A stretch of 64,000 nucleotides of DNA from assembly GCF_003151255.1 (NCBI RefSeq), contig NZ_CP029481.1:2170001-2234000 (forward strand), given 5' to 3'. Position numbers and translations under genes: made by a program. Numbering within the stretch: the stretch's first letter is position 1; every line of letters starts with the position of its first letter. The stretch is from Microvirga sp. 17 mud 1-3 (GTDB lineage Bacteria; Pseudomonadota; Alphaproteobacteria; Rhizobiales; Beijerinckiaceae). The notes below the pieces were generated by a model, which made no database searches, was not told the DNA's origin, and saw only the letters and a list, made by a program, of their open reading frames with translations. Below are positions 46,276-54,214 of the stretch, one piece after another.

Positions 46276-46731
46276 TCAGGCCTTAGGCACAGAATGGTAT
46301 CGATGCCCAGCCGGAAGGATTGCGGTCGCCGCGATCTCCACGATAGCGGTCGGCTCGACCAGCCCCGTGACCTCCACCAGCACCATTGCGGGATAGTGGC
46401 TGCCCATGACCTCGCGGTAGACCACTCCGAGTTCCGGGAGCAGCATCCGGTAGTGATCGATGTCGAGTACGTACCAGGTCATCTGTGCGATGTGCTCGGG
46501 CGTGCCGCCCGCCTCAGCGAGAACCGTGCGCACGTTCCGCAACGCCTGACGCGCCTGCGGAACAAGCCCGACGGACGTGACCCTGCCCGCATCGTCGGTG
46601 GCGATCTGCCCGCCAACAAACACGAAGGTGCCGGTGCCGGCCATGGCGTGCGAGTAGCCTCGCGGGCTCGGCCATTGGGGTGGATTGATCTCGCGCAGCG
46701 GGGGCGCCAGAGGCGGTGGAACGATGGTCAT
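46276..46731 (-). CDS. RidA family protein
   Basis: The 151-aa protein has the RidA/YjgF fold: FVFVGGQIATDDAGRVTSVGLVPQARQALRNVRTVLAEAGGTPEHIAQMTWYV and a C-terminal MVLVEVTGLVEPTAIVEIAATAIL. Relatives hydrolyse reactive enamine/imine intermediates. The usual catalytic Arg near the C-terminus (VEIEA, R in VEV..L) is not clearly placed, so it may belong to a divergent Rid subfamily. GGAGGATATT precedes the ATG. Confidence 0.82.
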   Translation of the reverse strand: MTIVPPPLAPPLREINPPQWPSPRGYSHAMAGTGTFVFVGGQIATDDAGRVTSVGLVPQARQALRNVRTVLAEAGGTPEHIAQMTWYVLDIDHYRMLLPELGVVYREVMGSHYPAMVLVEVTGLVEPTAIVEIAATAILPAGHRYHSVPKA

Positions 46732-46801
46732 AATATCCTCCTGTCGGGCTCCGTCCTCCCGGCGGAGCCATGATGATCCGAAAATGAAGCCGGTGATGTT
46801 T

Positions 46802-46833
46802 CCGGGGCAGCGCCTGACCGGCTGCCGCCCCGG
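46802..46833 (-). terminator. Hairpin downstream of speE
   Basis: CCGGGGCAGC pairs with GCTGCC-G-CCCCGG (one bulged base) around a 9-nt loop. It lies 18 bp past the speE stop and probably ends the speD-speE transcript. Confidence 0.5.
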
Positions 46834-46850
46834 GGCTCAGGTTCCGGTTT

Positions 46851-47723
46851 TCAGGAAGCCATGGAGGACAACGGATCCTCGCGCAGCGAGGTCGGCTCGA
46901 ACGAGGGGGCTAGCGTGAAGGCCGCCCGGTGCACCTCCGGCGTGTAGTAGCGCGTCCGGCCTTTCAGCGAAACGAAACGCTCTCGCAGGACCTTGCATGG
47001 GGGCCGCAAGGCATCGCGGGACTCACCGGCCGCGACGAGCGCCAGCATGCCGCCGGCATAGGTCGGGACCGGTGCCAGATAGGGCCGTACCCCAGCAAAG
47101 GATCCGGCAAGGCGCCCGCACACCGTCTCCAATTCCTTTGGCTGATAGAACGGAGCACCACTCTGGACCGCTATCATCCCACCAGGCCGAAGGCGGGCTC
47201 GGCAGGCTCTGTAGAAGCCCGCCGTAAATAACGCCTCCCCCGGTCCGATCGGGTCCGTCGAGTCGATGATGATGACGTCGAACTTCTCCCGCGTTTCCGC
47301 GATGTAGCGTGTTCCGTCCATCACCTGCACGGTTGCCCGCGGATCGTCGAAGGATCCGCCCGACACTTTAGGAAGGTAACGACGCGACAGGTCGATTACC
47401 TCGTCGTCGAGTTCGACCAGCGTGGCACTCTTGACCGGGTGCTTCAGGACCTCCCGGAGCGTGCCGCCATCCCCACCACCGATGATGAGCACGTCCCGCG
47501 CCGAGCCATTCGCCATCAGCGGCACATGAGCGATCATCTCGTGATAGATGTGGTTGTCGCGCTCCGTCAGCTGCACGACGCCATCGAGCACCAGCACCTT
47601 TCCGAAGATCGCATTCTCAAAGATCAGGACTTCCTGAAAGCCGGTCCTGCCTTGGTAAAGGACAGATTCGATGGAAAGCACCTGCGCGTGATCCTCGTAG
47701 AGTTTTTCCTGAAACAACGTCAT
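46851..47723 (-). CDS. speE: Polyamine aminopropyltransferase (spermidine synthase)
   Basis: The 290-aa protein transfers an aminopropyl group from decarboxylated SAM to putrescine. It shows YQGRTGFQEVLIFEN, LDGVVQLTERDNHIYHEMIAHVP, LIIGGGDGGTLREVLKH (SAM site) and DVIIIDSTDPIGPGEALFTAGFY (catalytic loop). ATG 47723 overlaps the stop of speD by four bases. Together they make spermidine from SAM and putrescine. Confidence 0.93.
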   Translation of the reverse strand: MTLFQEKLYEDHAQVLSIESVLYQGRTGFQEVLIFENAIFGKVLVLDGVVQLTERDNHIYHEMIAHVPLMANGSARDVLIIGGGDGGTLREVLKHPVKSATLVELDDEVIDLSRRYLPKVSGGSFDDPRATVQVMDGTRYIAETREKFDVIIIDSTDPIGPGEALFTAGFYRACRARLRPGGMIAVQSGAPFYQPKELETVCGRLAGSFAGVRPYLAPVPTYAGGMLALVAAGESRDALRPPCKVLRERFVSLKGRTRYYTPEVHRAAFTLAPSFEPTSLREDPLSSMAS

Positions 47724-48241
47724 AGGATCACCCCCCGCTTGTGCTCGGCGAGCGTCACCATCCCAGGCAGGAACACGCCCTTGAGGACCTCGATGGCCTT
47801 GTGCGGCTGCGCGTTGCCGCACATGAACACGTCGACGGCCGCGTACGAGATCTCGGGCCAAGTGTGGATCGAGATGTGGCTCTCGGCCAGGACCGCCACG
47901 CCGGAGATGCCTCCGTTCGGCGAGAAGTGGTGGAGGTCGACATTCAACAACGTCGCGCCGGCGCGGTCTGCCGCATCCCGCAACCCCTGCTCGACGACAG
48001 GAAGGTCGTCCAGGTTCGAGGCGTGCCAGAGATCGACGATCAGGTGCGTTCCGGCAAAAACAAGTCCGTCGCATTGGATGAAATGGTCGAGACGGCCGTC
48101 GTCAGCCGGCGCATTGGCGGCGGTGGGTACGATCGCGAGGGGTGTCGTCCGATCAGCATGACGCGGGCGGCCCTCAAAACCGAGTGCCGGGGGGCGCAGA
48201 TCAGGGGTGGCAATCACGCTGAGGCGGTTGGTTTTCTTCAT
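47720..48241 (-). CDS. speD: S-adenosylmethionine decarboxylase proenzyme
   Basis: The 173-aa protein carries the self-cleavage site in AESHISIHTWPE: Ser121 would become the pyruvoyl group. GVAVLAESHISIHTWP and VDVFMCGNAQPHKAI are the bacterial SpeD signatures. About 50 N-terminal residues precede the usual family start at LDHFIQCDGLVFAG, an unusual extension. CGGAGAAGTGA precedes the ATG. It is coupled to speE. Confidence 0.92.
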   Translation of the reverse strand: MKKTNRLSVIATPDLRPPALGFEGRPRHADRTTPLAIVPTAANAPADDGRLDHFIQCDGLVFAGTHLIVDLWHASNLDDLPVVEQGLRDAADRAGATLLNVDLHHFSPNGGISGVAVLAESHISIHTWPEISYAAVDVFMCGNAQPHKAIEVLKGVFLPGMVTLAEHKRGVIL

Positions 48242-48351
48242 TCACTTCTCCGTTGGCAGGACTTCTGCCGGTTGCAAGGCGAGGGTGGGCCGCGCGGCCG
48301 GCAAAGACCGCATGGCGTTTTGTTCGTCTGGACGGCACGAGACATGCGCGC

Positions 48352-48801
48352 TTACGCCGGCACGAGCTCCGTGGTAGCTGGCTCGAGCTCCGCTGCGGCT
48401 GGTTCGCGGACCTGCAGCACCGTCAACCGCTTGGTCTCGCCGGTGCGCGTGGTCCAATCGATCGACTTGCCGACCGGAAGGCCGATCAGGGCGGTGCCGA
48501 TCGGCGTCAGCACCGAGATGCGGCCCATCGAGATGTCGGCCTCATTCGGGTAGACGAGGACCACCGTCTGCACCCGCCCCGTGATGTCGTCGCGGAAATC
48601 GACCTCGCAGCCCATGCACACGGTGTCGAGGGGATGGCGTCCCGTGCTAAGGACCTGCGCGCGGTCGAGCTCGTCTGCGAGCTCGGCGGCGACATCCGGC
48701 ATGGTGTGCGCGGCGGCATTGGCGATCACCGAGAGCTTCTCGTGGTCATTCGCCGTCAGGGTGATGCGGGGCTTGGCGCCACCGCGGGTTCTCTTCGTCA
48801 T
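48352..48801 (-). CDS. rnk: Rnk-type regulator, copy 4
   Basis: The 149-aa protein has ITLTANDHEKLSVIANAAAHTMPDVAAELADELDRAQ, VDFRDDITGRVQTVVLVYPNEAD and GRISVLTPIGTALIGLPVGKSIDWTTRTGE, close to Rnk of other proteobacteria. A Glu/Pro-rich tail follows. ATG 48801 with AGGAG seven bases upstream is preferred over a TTG two codons earlier. A small proline-rich protein gene precedes it by about 20 bp. Confidence 0.87.
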   Translation of the reverse strand: MTKRTRGGAKPRITLTANDHEKLSVIANAAAHTMPDVAAELADELDRAQVLSTGRHPLDTVCMGCEVDFRDDITGRVQTVVLVYPNEADISMGRISVLTPIGTALIGLPVGKSIDWTTRTGETKRLTVLQVREPAAAELEPATTELVPA

Positions 48802-48825
48802 TTTCAATCTCCTGTCTTGGTGTCG

Positions 48826-49122
48826 TTACTGCCGCGGTTCACGTCGCGCCGGGGCCGGGATCGTCGTCGTCCGGACTTGGGGCTCGGGTCTTCGCTCCGG
48901 CTTTGGACGTGGCCGCGGCGTGAACCGGATAATCTTGCCGTCCGGCTGCTCCGCATCCTGGGAAGCGGGTCTTGGCTCGGGCGTCCGCGTCAGGATTCTC
49001 GCCGGAAGGGTCTCAGGCTCCGGACGCGCCTCTCCCGTCGGCAGCCTGAGCCGCTGGTCGGCCGGGCGAACGGCTTTGTGCTCCGTCGTGCGGAACACGA
49101 GTTTGAAGAAGTGTCGAAGCAT
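48826..49122 (-). CDS. Pro/Arg-rich small hypothetical protein
   Basis: The 98-aa protein starts MLRHFFKLVFRTTEHKAVRP and continues as a Pro/Arg/Glu-rich, probably disordered chain with repeated R-P-E-P motifs. It lies just upstream of the Rnk-like gene on the same strand. No family is recognised; the skewed composition means it could be a chance GC-rich frame. Confidence 0.45.
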   Translation of the reverse strand: MLRHFFKLVFRTTEHKAVRPADQRLRLPTGEARPEPETLPARILTRTPEPRPASQDAEQPDGKIIRFTPRPRPKPERRPEPQVRTTTIPAPARREPRQ

Positions 49123-49282
49123 ACCGCCGCACCGGATACGTTCGCACCCGGCCTCACAAGATGTCTAAAGCTGTCAGGATCTTGCGCTCCCCCGAACTCG
49201 GGGCGCGGACGCACGTCGAGCTCGGGGCTACTGGCCCGCGATAAGGTTGCCTGAACGAAGCAGGCCGCGACGGAGGTGTGCA

Positions 49283-49411
49283 ATGCTCAACATGATGCTC
49301 TTAAGCTGGTGTCTACTGCACCGTTTGTCAAATCGCCGGTTGGCTGTGTGGCGGAATGTCCAGTTTCGGGTTCGTCATCGAGCTCACGCCAAGTGTCTCT
49401 GGTCAAAGTGA
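49283..49411 (+). CDS. Possible 42-aa basic peptide
   Basis: GGAGGTGTGCA precedes ATG with six-base spacing. The frame reads MLNMMLLSWCLLHRLSNRRL and goes on as an Arg/His-rich chain. The ribosome site is strong, but composition gives no further support. Confidence 0.35.
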   Translation: MLNMMLLSWCLLHRLSNRRLAVWRNVQFRVRHRAHAKCLWSK

Positions 49412-49547
49412 CGTGGATGGCCCCCGCATCCGTCGCCGCTCGCTTGAATCGCGGCCCTTTCGATCTATGTTGAGAAGGTCATGCCGAGGCCCATTGCTAC
49501 AATCTGCATTGCCGCTTCCGCGGCCCACCGCGCCTCAGGCCGCTGAG

Positions 49548-49579
49548 CCCGGGCGCGGGACACCTGTCCCCGCCCCGGG
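49548..49579. terminator. Long GC-rich hairpin
   Basis: CCCGGGCGCGGGACA and TGTCCCCGCCCCGGG pair at 14 of 15 positions around a 2-nt loop. It may terminate transcription from the small frame at 49283 before the Rnk-like gene at 49705. Confidence 0.5.
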
Positions 49580-49704
49580 TCCTCTGACAACCAGCAACCA
49601 TGCGTCAGTCGCTGACCAGCTCCCTGGAGCCGGATCATGGCTGACCACCAGCGCGTCCAGGCCCCTGCCCGCCTGGACGACGGCATCCGTTTCAGGAGTT
49701 TGAA

Positions 49705-50184
49705 TTGTCCGCGTTCCCCGTCACCCCGATTGTTTCGTCGATCGATCATGCCGAGCTGCAGCGGATCGCCTCGGCCGGCATGCGGATCCGCAGGGCGCCA
49801 CCGTCGGCGCACTTCCTCGCGGAGGAACTCGAGAGGGCTCGGGTGGTTGGGCCTGCCAGCCTTCCGCCGAACGTGATCTCGATGCATTCGGTCTTCGAGT
49901 TCCGTGACGGGATCACCGACCAAGTCCGGCGCGGGATGCTGGTTTATCCGGGCGAGGAGGATGAAGGCTCTGAACGGATCTCGGTGCTGTCACCGCTTGG
50001 CTCGGCGCTGATCGGCCTGGCCGAGGGGCAGTCGTTCCGATGGCGCAGCGCCACAGGCGTAAGGCGGACGCTGCAGGTCCTTCGTGTCGTGCATCAACCC
50101 GAACGCGTCGACACGAACGAGGACCACATTGCGAGTGCAGCGAGAGCATCGGCGCAGAGCGACCAGATGCGGATGGCGCGTTAG
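49705..50184 (+). CDS. rnk: Rnk-type regulator, copy 5
   Basis: The 159-aa protein has IDHAELQRIASAGMRIRRAPPSAHFLAEELERARVV, FEFRDGITDQVRRGMLVYPGEED and ERISVLSPLGSALIGLAEGQSFRW. TTG 49705 is chosen because CAGGAG lies six bases upstream. A bidirectional terminator hairpin follows, shared with the convergent HPF-like gene. Confidence 0.85.
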   Translation: MSAFPVTPIVSSIDHAELQRIASAGMRIRRAPPSAHFLAEELERARVVGPASLPPNVISMHSVFEFRDGITDQVRRGMLVYPGEEDEGSERISVLSPLGSALIGLAEGQSFRWRSATGVRRTLQVLRVVHQPERVDTNEDHIASAARASAQSDQMRMAR

Positions 50185-50191
50185 TAGCAAA

Positions 50192-50218
50192 CCGGGCCGG
50201 AGGTCGTCTCCGGCCCGG
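50192..50218. terminator. Bidirectional terminator hairpin
   Basis: CCGGGCCGGAG and CTCCGGCCCGG form a perfect 11-bp stem with loop GTCGT, exactly between the convergent stops at 50184 and 50227. Confidence 0.65.
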
Positions 50219-50226
50219 CGGCGGGA

Positions 50227-50574
50227 TTAGGCGAGCGCTGGAGCCGACGCTTCGCGTCTCGTAGTGTCCACCACCCGGCGGCTCCTCCGGTGCAGCTGCC
50301 GGCCGATCTTGGCGAGCGCCTGATCAAACGCCTGATGGCAATCGCCGGCGGACGCTTCCGCGACGATCATCTTCAGATTGCCGACCTGGACGTTGATCGT
50401 GCAGCAGTACCAGTGCCCGTCGCGCGTGAACCCGACAGTCGCGTGGTTCAACCGCCCGAAATGGGTTTCGACGATATGCAGGAGTTCTTCCTGGACCTTG
50501 TGAGGCAGGGCCTCGCCAAGGTCGATGTTCGTTCCGTTGATCTTGATCGGCGTGCCGGTGCCATTCAGTTTCAT
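50227..50574 (-). CDS. HPF/RaiA-family ribosome hibernation factor, copy 1
   Basis: The 115-aa protein has the HPF fold order: IKINGTNIDLGEALPHKVQEELLHIVETHFGRLNHATVGFTRDGHWYCCTINVQVGNLKMIVAEASAGDCHQAFDQALAKIGRQLHRRSRR. Such proteins bind the 30S A/P sites and silence ribosomes in stationary phase. It lacks the long-HPF dimerisation domain. It is coupled to the upstream zinc-ribbon protein by an ATGA overlap. A paralogue lies at 53724. Confidence 0.85.
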   Translation of the reverse strand: MKLNGTGTPIKINGTNIDLGEALPHKVQEELLHIVETHFGRLNHATVGFTRDGHWYCCTINVQVGNLKMIVAEASAGDCHQAFDQALAKIGRQLHRRSRRVVDTTRREASAPALA

Positions 50575-50789
50575 GCGAATGTCTCCTTCATAGGTTCGTG
50601 ATGTGGAAATGCTCCCGATGAGGCGTTCACCTCATCGGCCACCGCCGCAGCATGTTGCCTGGCCGTCATGGAGTGTTGGTTTCCGGCCGGTTCGTCGCTC
50701 CCGTAGGAACACCAAGGGCACCGGGCCGCAGCCCTTGGCAAACTGCGCTTGCAGATACTGCAGACGGCACGATGGACGCGCCTGAGCAT
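50571..50789 (-). CDS. 72-aa zinc-ribbon protein
   Basis: The frame reads MLRRVHRAVCSICKRSLPRAAARCPWC and continues with a polar tail. Two CxxC pairs (CSIC, CPWC) about 12 residues apart form a likely zinc ribbon. ACAGGAGGTCA precedes tandem ATGs (50792, 50789). Its stop overlaps the HPF-like start, so translation of the two is coupled. A ribosome- or RNA-linked role is inferred from that. Confidence 0.65.
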   Translation of the reverse strand: MLRRVHRAVCSICKRSLPRAAARCPWCSYGSDEPAGNQHSMTARQHAAAVADEVNASSGAFPHHEPMKETFA

Positions 50790-50792
50790 CAT

Positions 50793-51553
50793 TGACCTCC
50801 TGTCGCGAGCCTTGGCTCGGCAAAGTCGTTGTTGTGGTTGCGTGCAGGAGTCGCGGCGGCAAAGCATGCGTTGTCCTGCCGTCGTTCATGCACGTCGGGT
50901 TCGTCGAAAGCCGATTTCGGGAAATCCCGCCTACGGGCTCTTGTCCAAGCGGAAGGCGTGCGTCGTGGCGACATAGGCCGCGAGGATCAGCGAGACGGCC
51001 GCTCTGGCATTTCGATTATGTTCGCAAGAAAACCCGCACGCGCCGGATCATCCACTTCGTGGATGACATGAGCCTAGGACTGTCGGGTTTTTGCCGTGTA
51101 CCGATCATCCCCGGACTGAAAGCGTCCGGGGCTCAGGATCCCGTCTTGAGACGGCCTGCGCGTAAAGCGGAAATGGTACGGATTGTGGGCATGACCCCAT
51201 CAATGTTGGTTGCGCCGACTCAAGAGTCAAGGTTGAGGGCCGCGACAGAAGGCAACGTTTGACAAAGCCCCCGGCCGACCTACGTTGATGACATCATGTT
51301 GATGTTCCCGAGACTTATCCGTGGCCTCTGCCACGCCGGAACCTTGACCGCAGGCCTCTAACCCCGAGGTCCGGCGCGTAGACGCGTGGGCCCGGGGTTA
51401 TGACATCAATAAAACACTCAATCAGGCAGGGATCCGGGCGCGCAGGCATGCCGTAATGCGTCGTTCAGCGTGCGTGCCCGTTGGCTCAGGCATGGGCTGA
51501 CCCGCGGTGCGGTAGCGCCCGATGCCCGAAAAAGCGAGGAAAAGGAGAGCGAC
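50793..51553. other. Long gene-poor region with two hairpins
   Basis: No gene with a ribosome site was found on either strand. CCCCGGAC/GTCCGGGG form a hairpin at 51109-51131. TAACCCCG/CGGGGTTA bracket a 42-bp imperfect hairpin at 51359-51400. The region may hold a small RNA or be a degraded gene. Confidence 0.4.
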
Positions 51554-51778
51554 ATGTCCAGTCATGCACAACGTTCGGCGAGCCGACGCACCATGGTGTC
51601 CGCGTCGGTGGACGTCGAGGCGCTGGCCCGGCATCTGTTCGAGCGAGCCCGCCGCGACGACACCTTCGACGACCTCAAGCGGCGCGCTGCCTTCGACCGG
51701 CAGGACGCCGGCCGGCTCAGGCACTGGCTCAGGGCTGCGCAGGCCATGGCAGCGGGGGGACGTCTCCCTCCGCGCTGA
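51554..51778 (+). CDS. Small hypothetical protein (74 aa)
   Basis: The protein reads MSSHAQRSASRRTMVSASVDVEALARHLFERARRDDTFDDLKRRAAFDRQDAGRLRHWLRAAQ, predicted helical and charged. AAAGGAGAGCGAC precedes the ATG. Family not recognised. Confidence 0.55.
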   Translation: MSSHAQRSASRRTMVSASVDVEALARHLFERARRDDTFDDLKRRAAFDRQDAGRLRHWLRAAQAMAAGGRLPPR

Positions 51779-52205
51779 CGGCTGGCGTCCCGCAAATCGC
51801 CGCACGACGGCTCGGCTGTGAAAAGTATTCTGTGGGAATTTTACGCAGAAAAGTTTATCTTAACTTCACTTGATCTATCCCTCGCCCCGCTCAAACTCCG
51901 CTGACTTGGCCAGTTACTTCACCTTAATGTTAGATATTCTTTGGCATACTTGAACATTTAGAAGCTGTGCCTATATAAAGAACATCATGAATACACTGCG
52001 TCACATCTCCATTCTTCGCGCGGGGCGCCTCCAAGCAGGCCGCTGATCCCCGAACGCCGGCCTGCCCGTCGCGGCGGCCCGCTGTTCGGGGCCCATGACG
52101 ATTCCTGAAATCCCTTTGACCAAGATGCCCCTGTTGAGGGGCCGGCGCGGCATGCGCCCTGTCAGGATCGTCCTTCTGCATGCTGCGCCGCGCGGAGGAA
52201 AAGAC
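51779..52205. other. AT-rich intergenic region
   Basis: Composition falls to AT-rich between about 51830 and 51990, then returns to GC-rich. It probably carries the promoter of the CBS-BON gene at 52206. No gene is supported. Confidence 0.35.
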
Positions 52206-53132
52206 ATGACCGCAAGTTATCGCCGCTCGACTGAGCCACTGTCGCCGCACCTGCTGCTCTCAATGGCCCATAGCCCGTTGTCCGCTCCGAACGACGGCCG
52301 CTTTCCGCTGTTGCCGTGGCACCTGAGGCGCGAGTCCATCGGCAGCCCGAACCAGCGAACCGTTCACTTCAACAGGAGACACGAGCCTCGACATCCGACC
52401 GCAGCACCCGACAAGGCGGCGCGAACGAAGGATGAATCGGTGCAGCCTATGACTGTGGCCGATGTGATGACGCGTAACGTGGTCTCCGTCTCAGGTGCAA
52501 CCCCGGTGAGCGAGATCGCCAATGTCCTGGCCGGCAAGCGGATCAGCGCCGTGCCGGTGGTGTGCGCGAAGGGTAGGCTCGTTGGCATCGTCAGCGAGGG
52601 CGACCTGATCCGCCGGGCCGAGATCGGGACCGAGCGCCAGCGCTCCTGGTGGCACAGGATCCTAGCCGACGTCGAGACGGAGGCCGCCGAGTACGTCCGA
52701 ACCCACGGCCGCAAGGCGCGGCACGTGATGACGTCCCGGGTGGTCACGGCCACCGAGGACATGACGCTCGCGGATGTCGCCGACATTCTGGAGAAGCAAC
52801 GTCTCAAGCGGCTTCCGGTCGTGCGCGGTAACCGTCTCGTCGGCATCGTCAGCCGCAGCGACCTCGTCAAGGCGGTAGCGCGCCACCGTGCTCCGCTGTT
52901 CGCCGATCCGCCCACGGACGACGTAATCCTGCGGGACCTGATGGAGCGGGTGAAGGCGGCAACGCCCTCTCACCAGCTCATCAACATCTCGGTGCATCAG
53001 GGCAACGCCGACATTGCCGGGCTCGTGGACTCCGCAGCCGAACGCGAGGCGTTTCTCGTTGCCGTCGAGAACACGCCGGGGATCCGGTCGATCCAGGACC
53101 GGATGATCCTGCGGCCCCGCTCCGTTGTCTGA
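52206..53132 (+). CDS. CBS-BON protein, copy 2, with N-terminal extension
   Basis: Two CBS domains (VMTRNVVSVSGATPVSEIANVLAGKRISAVPVV; VMTSRVVTATEDMTLADVADILEKQRLKRLPVVRGNRLVGIVSRSDLV) and a BON domain (LINISVHQGNADIAGLVDSAAEREAFLVAVENTPGIRSIQDRM) form the body. ATG 52206 follows GGAGGAAAAGAC and adds about 78 basic, disordered residues. A GTG at 52440 (AAGGATGAATCG upstream) would give the usual family start. I favour 52206 on ribosome-site strength, but the shorter form is possible. Confidence 0.82.
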   Translation: MTASYRRSTEPLSPHLLLSMAHSPLSAPNDGRFPLLPWHLRRESIGSPNQRTVHFNRRHEPRHPTAAPDKAARTKDESVQPMTVADVMTRNVVSVSGATPVSEIANVLAGKRISAVPVVCAKGRLVGIVSEGDLIRRAEIGTERQRSWWHRILADVETEAAEYVRTHGRKARHVMTSRVVTATEDMTLADVADILEKQRLKRLPVVRGNRLVGIVSRSDLVKAVARHRAPLFADPPTDDVILRDLMERVKAATPSHQLINISVHQGNADIAGLVDSAAEREAFLVAVENTPGIRSIQDRMILRPRSVV

Positions 53133-53149
53133 GCCGGGAGGACCAACCG

Positions 53150-53365
53150 ATGACGCACCTTCGCGCTATCCTTATGGCCGCCATCCTGTTCGGGGGCGTG
53201 TGCCTGGTGCTCGGGGCCCTTGGGGCAATGGTAATCGAGTCCGAGAGGGTTCTCGGCATCTACGGCATTGCGGTTTTCGGCTTCGCGACCTGGGTGTCCC
53301 TGGACACGTACCAAGGCTGCCGGGACGGGCAAGTCGGTCCGAGGTCCTGGAGACCTTTGCCCTGA
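53150..53365 (+). CDS. Small membrane protein (71 aa)
   Basis: The protein has two hydrophobic helices (LRAILMAAILFGGVCLVLGALGAMVI; ILGIYGIAVFGFATWVSLDTY-like) joined by a short loop. GGGAGGACCAACCG precedes the ATG. It begins 18 bp after the CBS-BON stop, so it is probably in the same operon. Family not recognised. Confidence 0.65.
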   Translation: MTHLRAILMAAILFGGVCLVLGALGAMVIESERVLGIYGIAVFGFATWVSLDTYQGCRDGQVGPRSWRPLP

Positions 53366-53432
53366 GCGTCGCAGCCCCCCTGTGACCGCCTACAATGCTT
53401 GCCCGTCATGGGCACAACCGATGGAGAAGGTG

Positions 53433-53624
53433 ATGAATCGAAACGAAACTTGGACAACCCACAGCAACCCCACCTCGAACACGTGGCCGGTCGAGAGACG
53501 GCCAATGCATGACGATGTCAGGGATACGCCCACCAACAATTCGGCGGACCTTGACCGGAGGCTCGACTTGGCGCTGGAGGAGACCTTTCCTGCAAGCGAC
53601 CCCGTATCGGTCATGTGCTGCTGA
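53433..53624 (+). CDS. 63-aa protein with C-terminal FPASDP motif
   Basis: The protein begins MNRNETWTTHSNPTSNTWPVE and ends LDRRLDLALEETFPASDPVSVMCC. The end is nearly identical to the tail of the Rnk-like protein at 20582 (LERRLDDALMETFPASDPVSV). GGAGAAGGTG precedes the ATG. It looks like a free-standing version of that tail. Confidence 0.6.
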   Translation: MNRNETWTTHSNPTSNTWPVERRPMHDDVRDTPTNNSADLDRRLDLALEETFPASDPVSVMCC

Positions 53625-53723
53625 CGGCGCGTCCCTCACCCTGCACGCCACTGACCTTTCGGAGCCCTGAGCCTCTCACCGCCTACCCCTGACTAAGGAC
53701 CCTTTGACCCTATGGAGGAGCCG

Positions 53724-54104
53724 ATGAAACTCGACCGGACAAACACCCCTATCACCGTCCAGAGCTCGACCGTGGAGCTGGGCGAAGCGCTTCCTGCCTA
53801 TGCCCGAAACGGCGTACAACGGGCGGCGGGCAAATATTTCGGTCAGCTCAGTGGCGCGGCCGTGTACTTCAGCCGCGAGGGGGGCTCCTACCGGTGCACG
53901 GTGAACATGCAGATGGGAGCCCTTAGGATCGTGACCGGTGAGGCGATTGCCCCAGACTGTCACAAGGCCTTCGACGCAGCCCTGGAGAAGGCCGCCAAGC
54001 AGCTCCGGCGCCGGAAGCGGGCTTTGCGGGACAACAAGCCTATCGGACCGGTCAAGGACGCCCTCCTGCGCGAGGGGCTGCACATGGGCACTGAGCGGAA
54101 GTAA
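53724..54104 (+). CDS. HPF/RaiA-family ribosome hibernation factor, copy 2
   Basis: The 126-aa protein aligns by eye with the copy at 50227: ITVQSSTVELGEALPAYARNGVQRAAGKYFGQLSGAAVYFSREGGSYRCTVNMQMGALRIVTGEAIAPDCHKAFDAALEKAAKQLRRRKR. GGAGGAGCCG precedes ATG 53724. It probably binds the small ribosomal subunit. Both copies are of the short type. Confidence 0.82.
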   Translation: MKLDRTNTPITVQSSTVELGEALPAYARNGVQRAAGKYFGQLSGAAVYFSREGGSYRCTVNMQMGALRIVTGEAIAPDCHKAFDAALEKAAKQLRRRKRALRDNKPIGPVKDALLREGLHMGTERK

Positions 54105-54214
54105 ACCGAATGTCCGGACCTGCTGGGTGAGCGGACCTTCAAAGGACATTCCTTTGAGTTCGGTTGCGCCTCAATGCTGACACCAAGTTCAAGGTCTGCA
54201 AAAGAGGCCGACGA

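Larger units (their letters stand above)
49123..49704. other. Intergenic region with small ORF and long hairpin
   Basis: The region between the divergent genes 48826 and 49705 contains a 42-codon frame at 49283-49411 and a 15-bp-stem hairpin at 49548-49579. Nothing else is supported. Confidence 0.4.
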
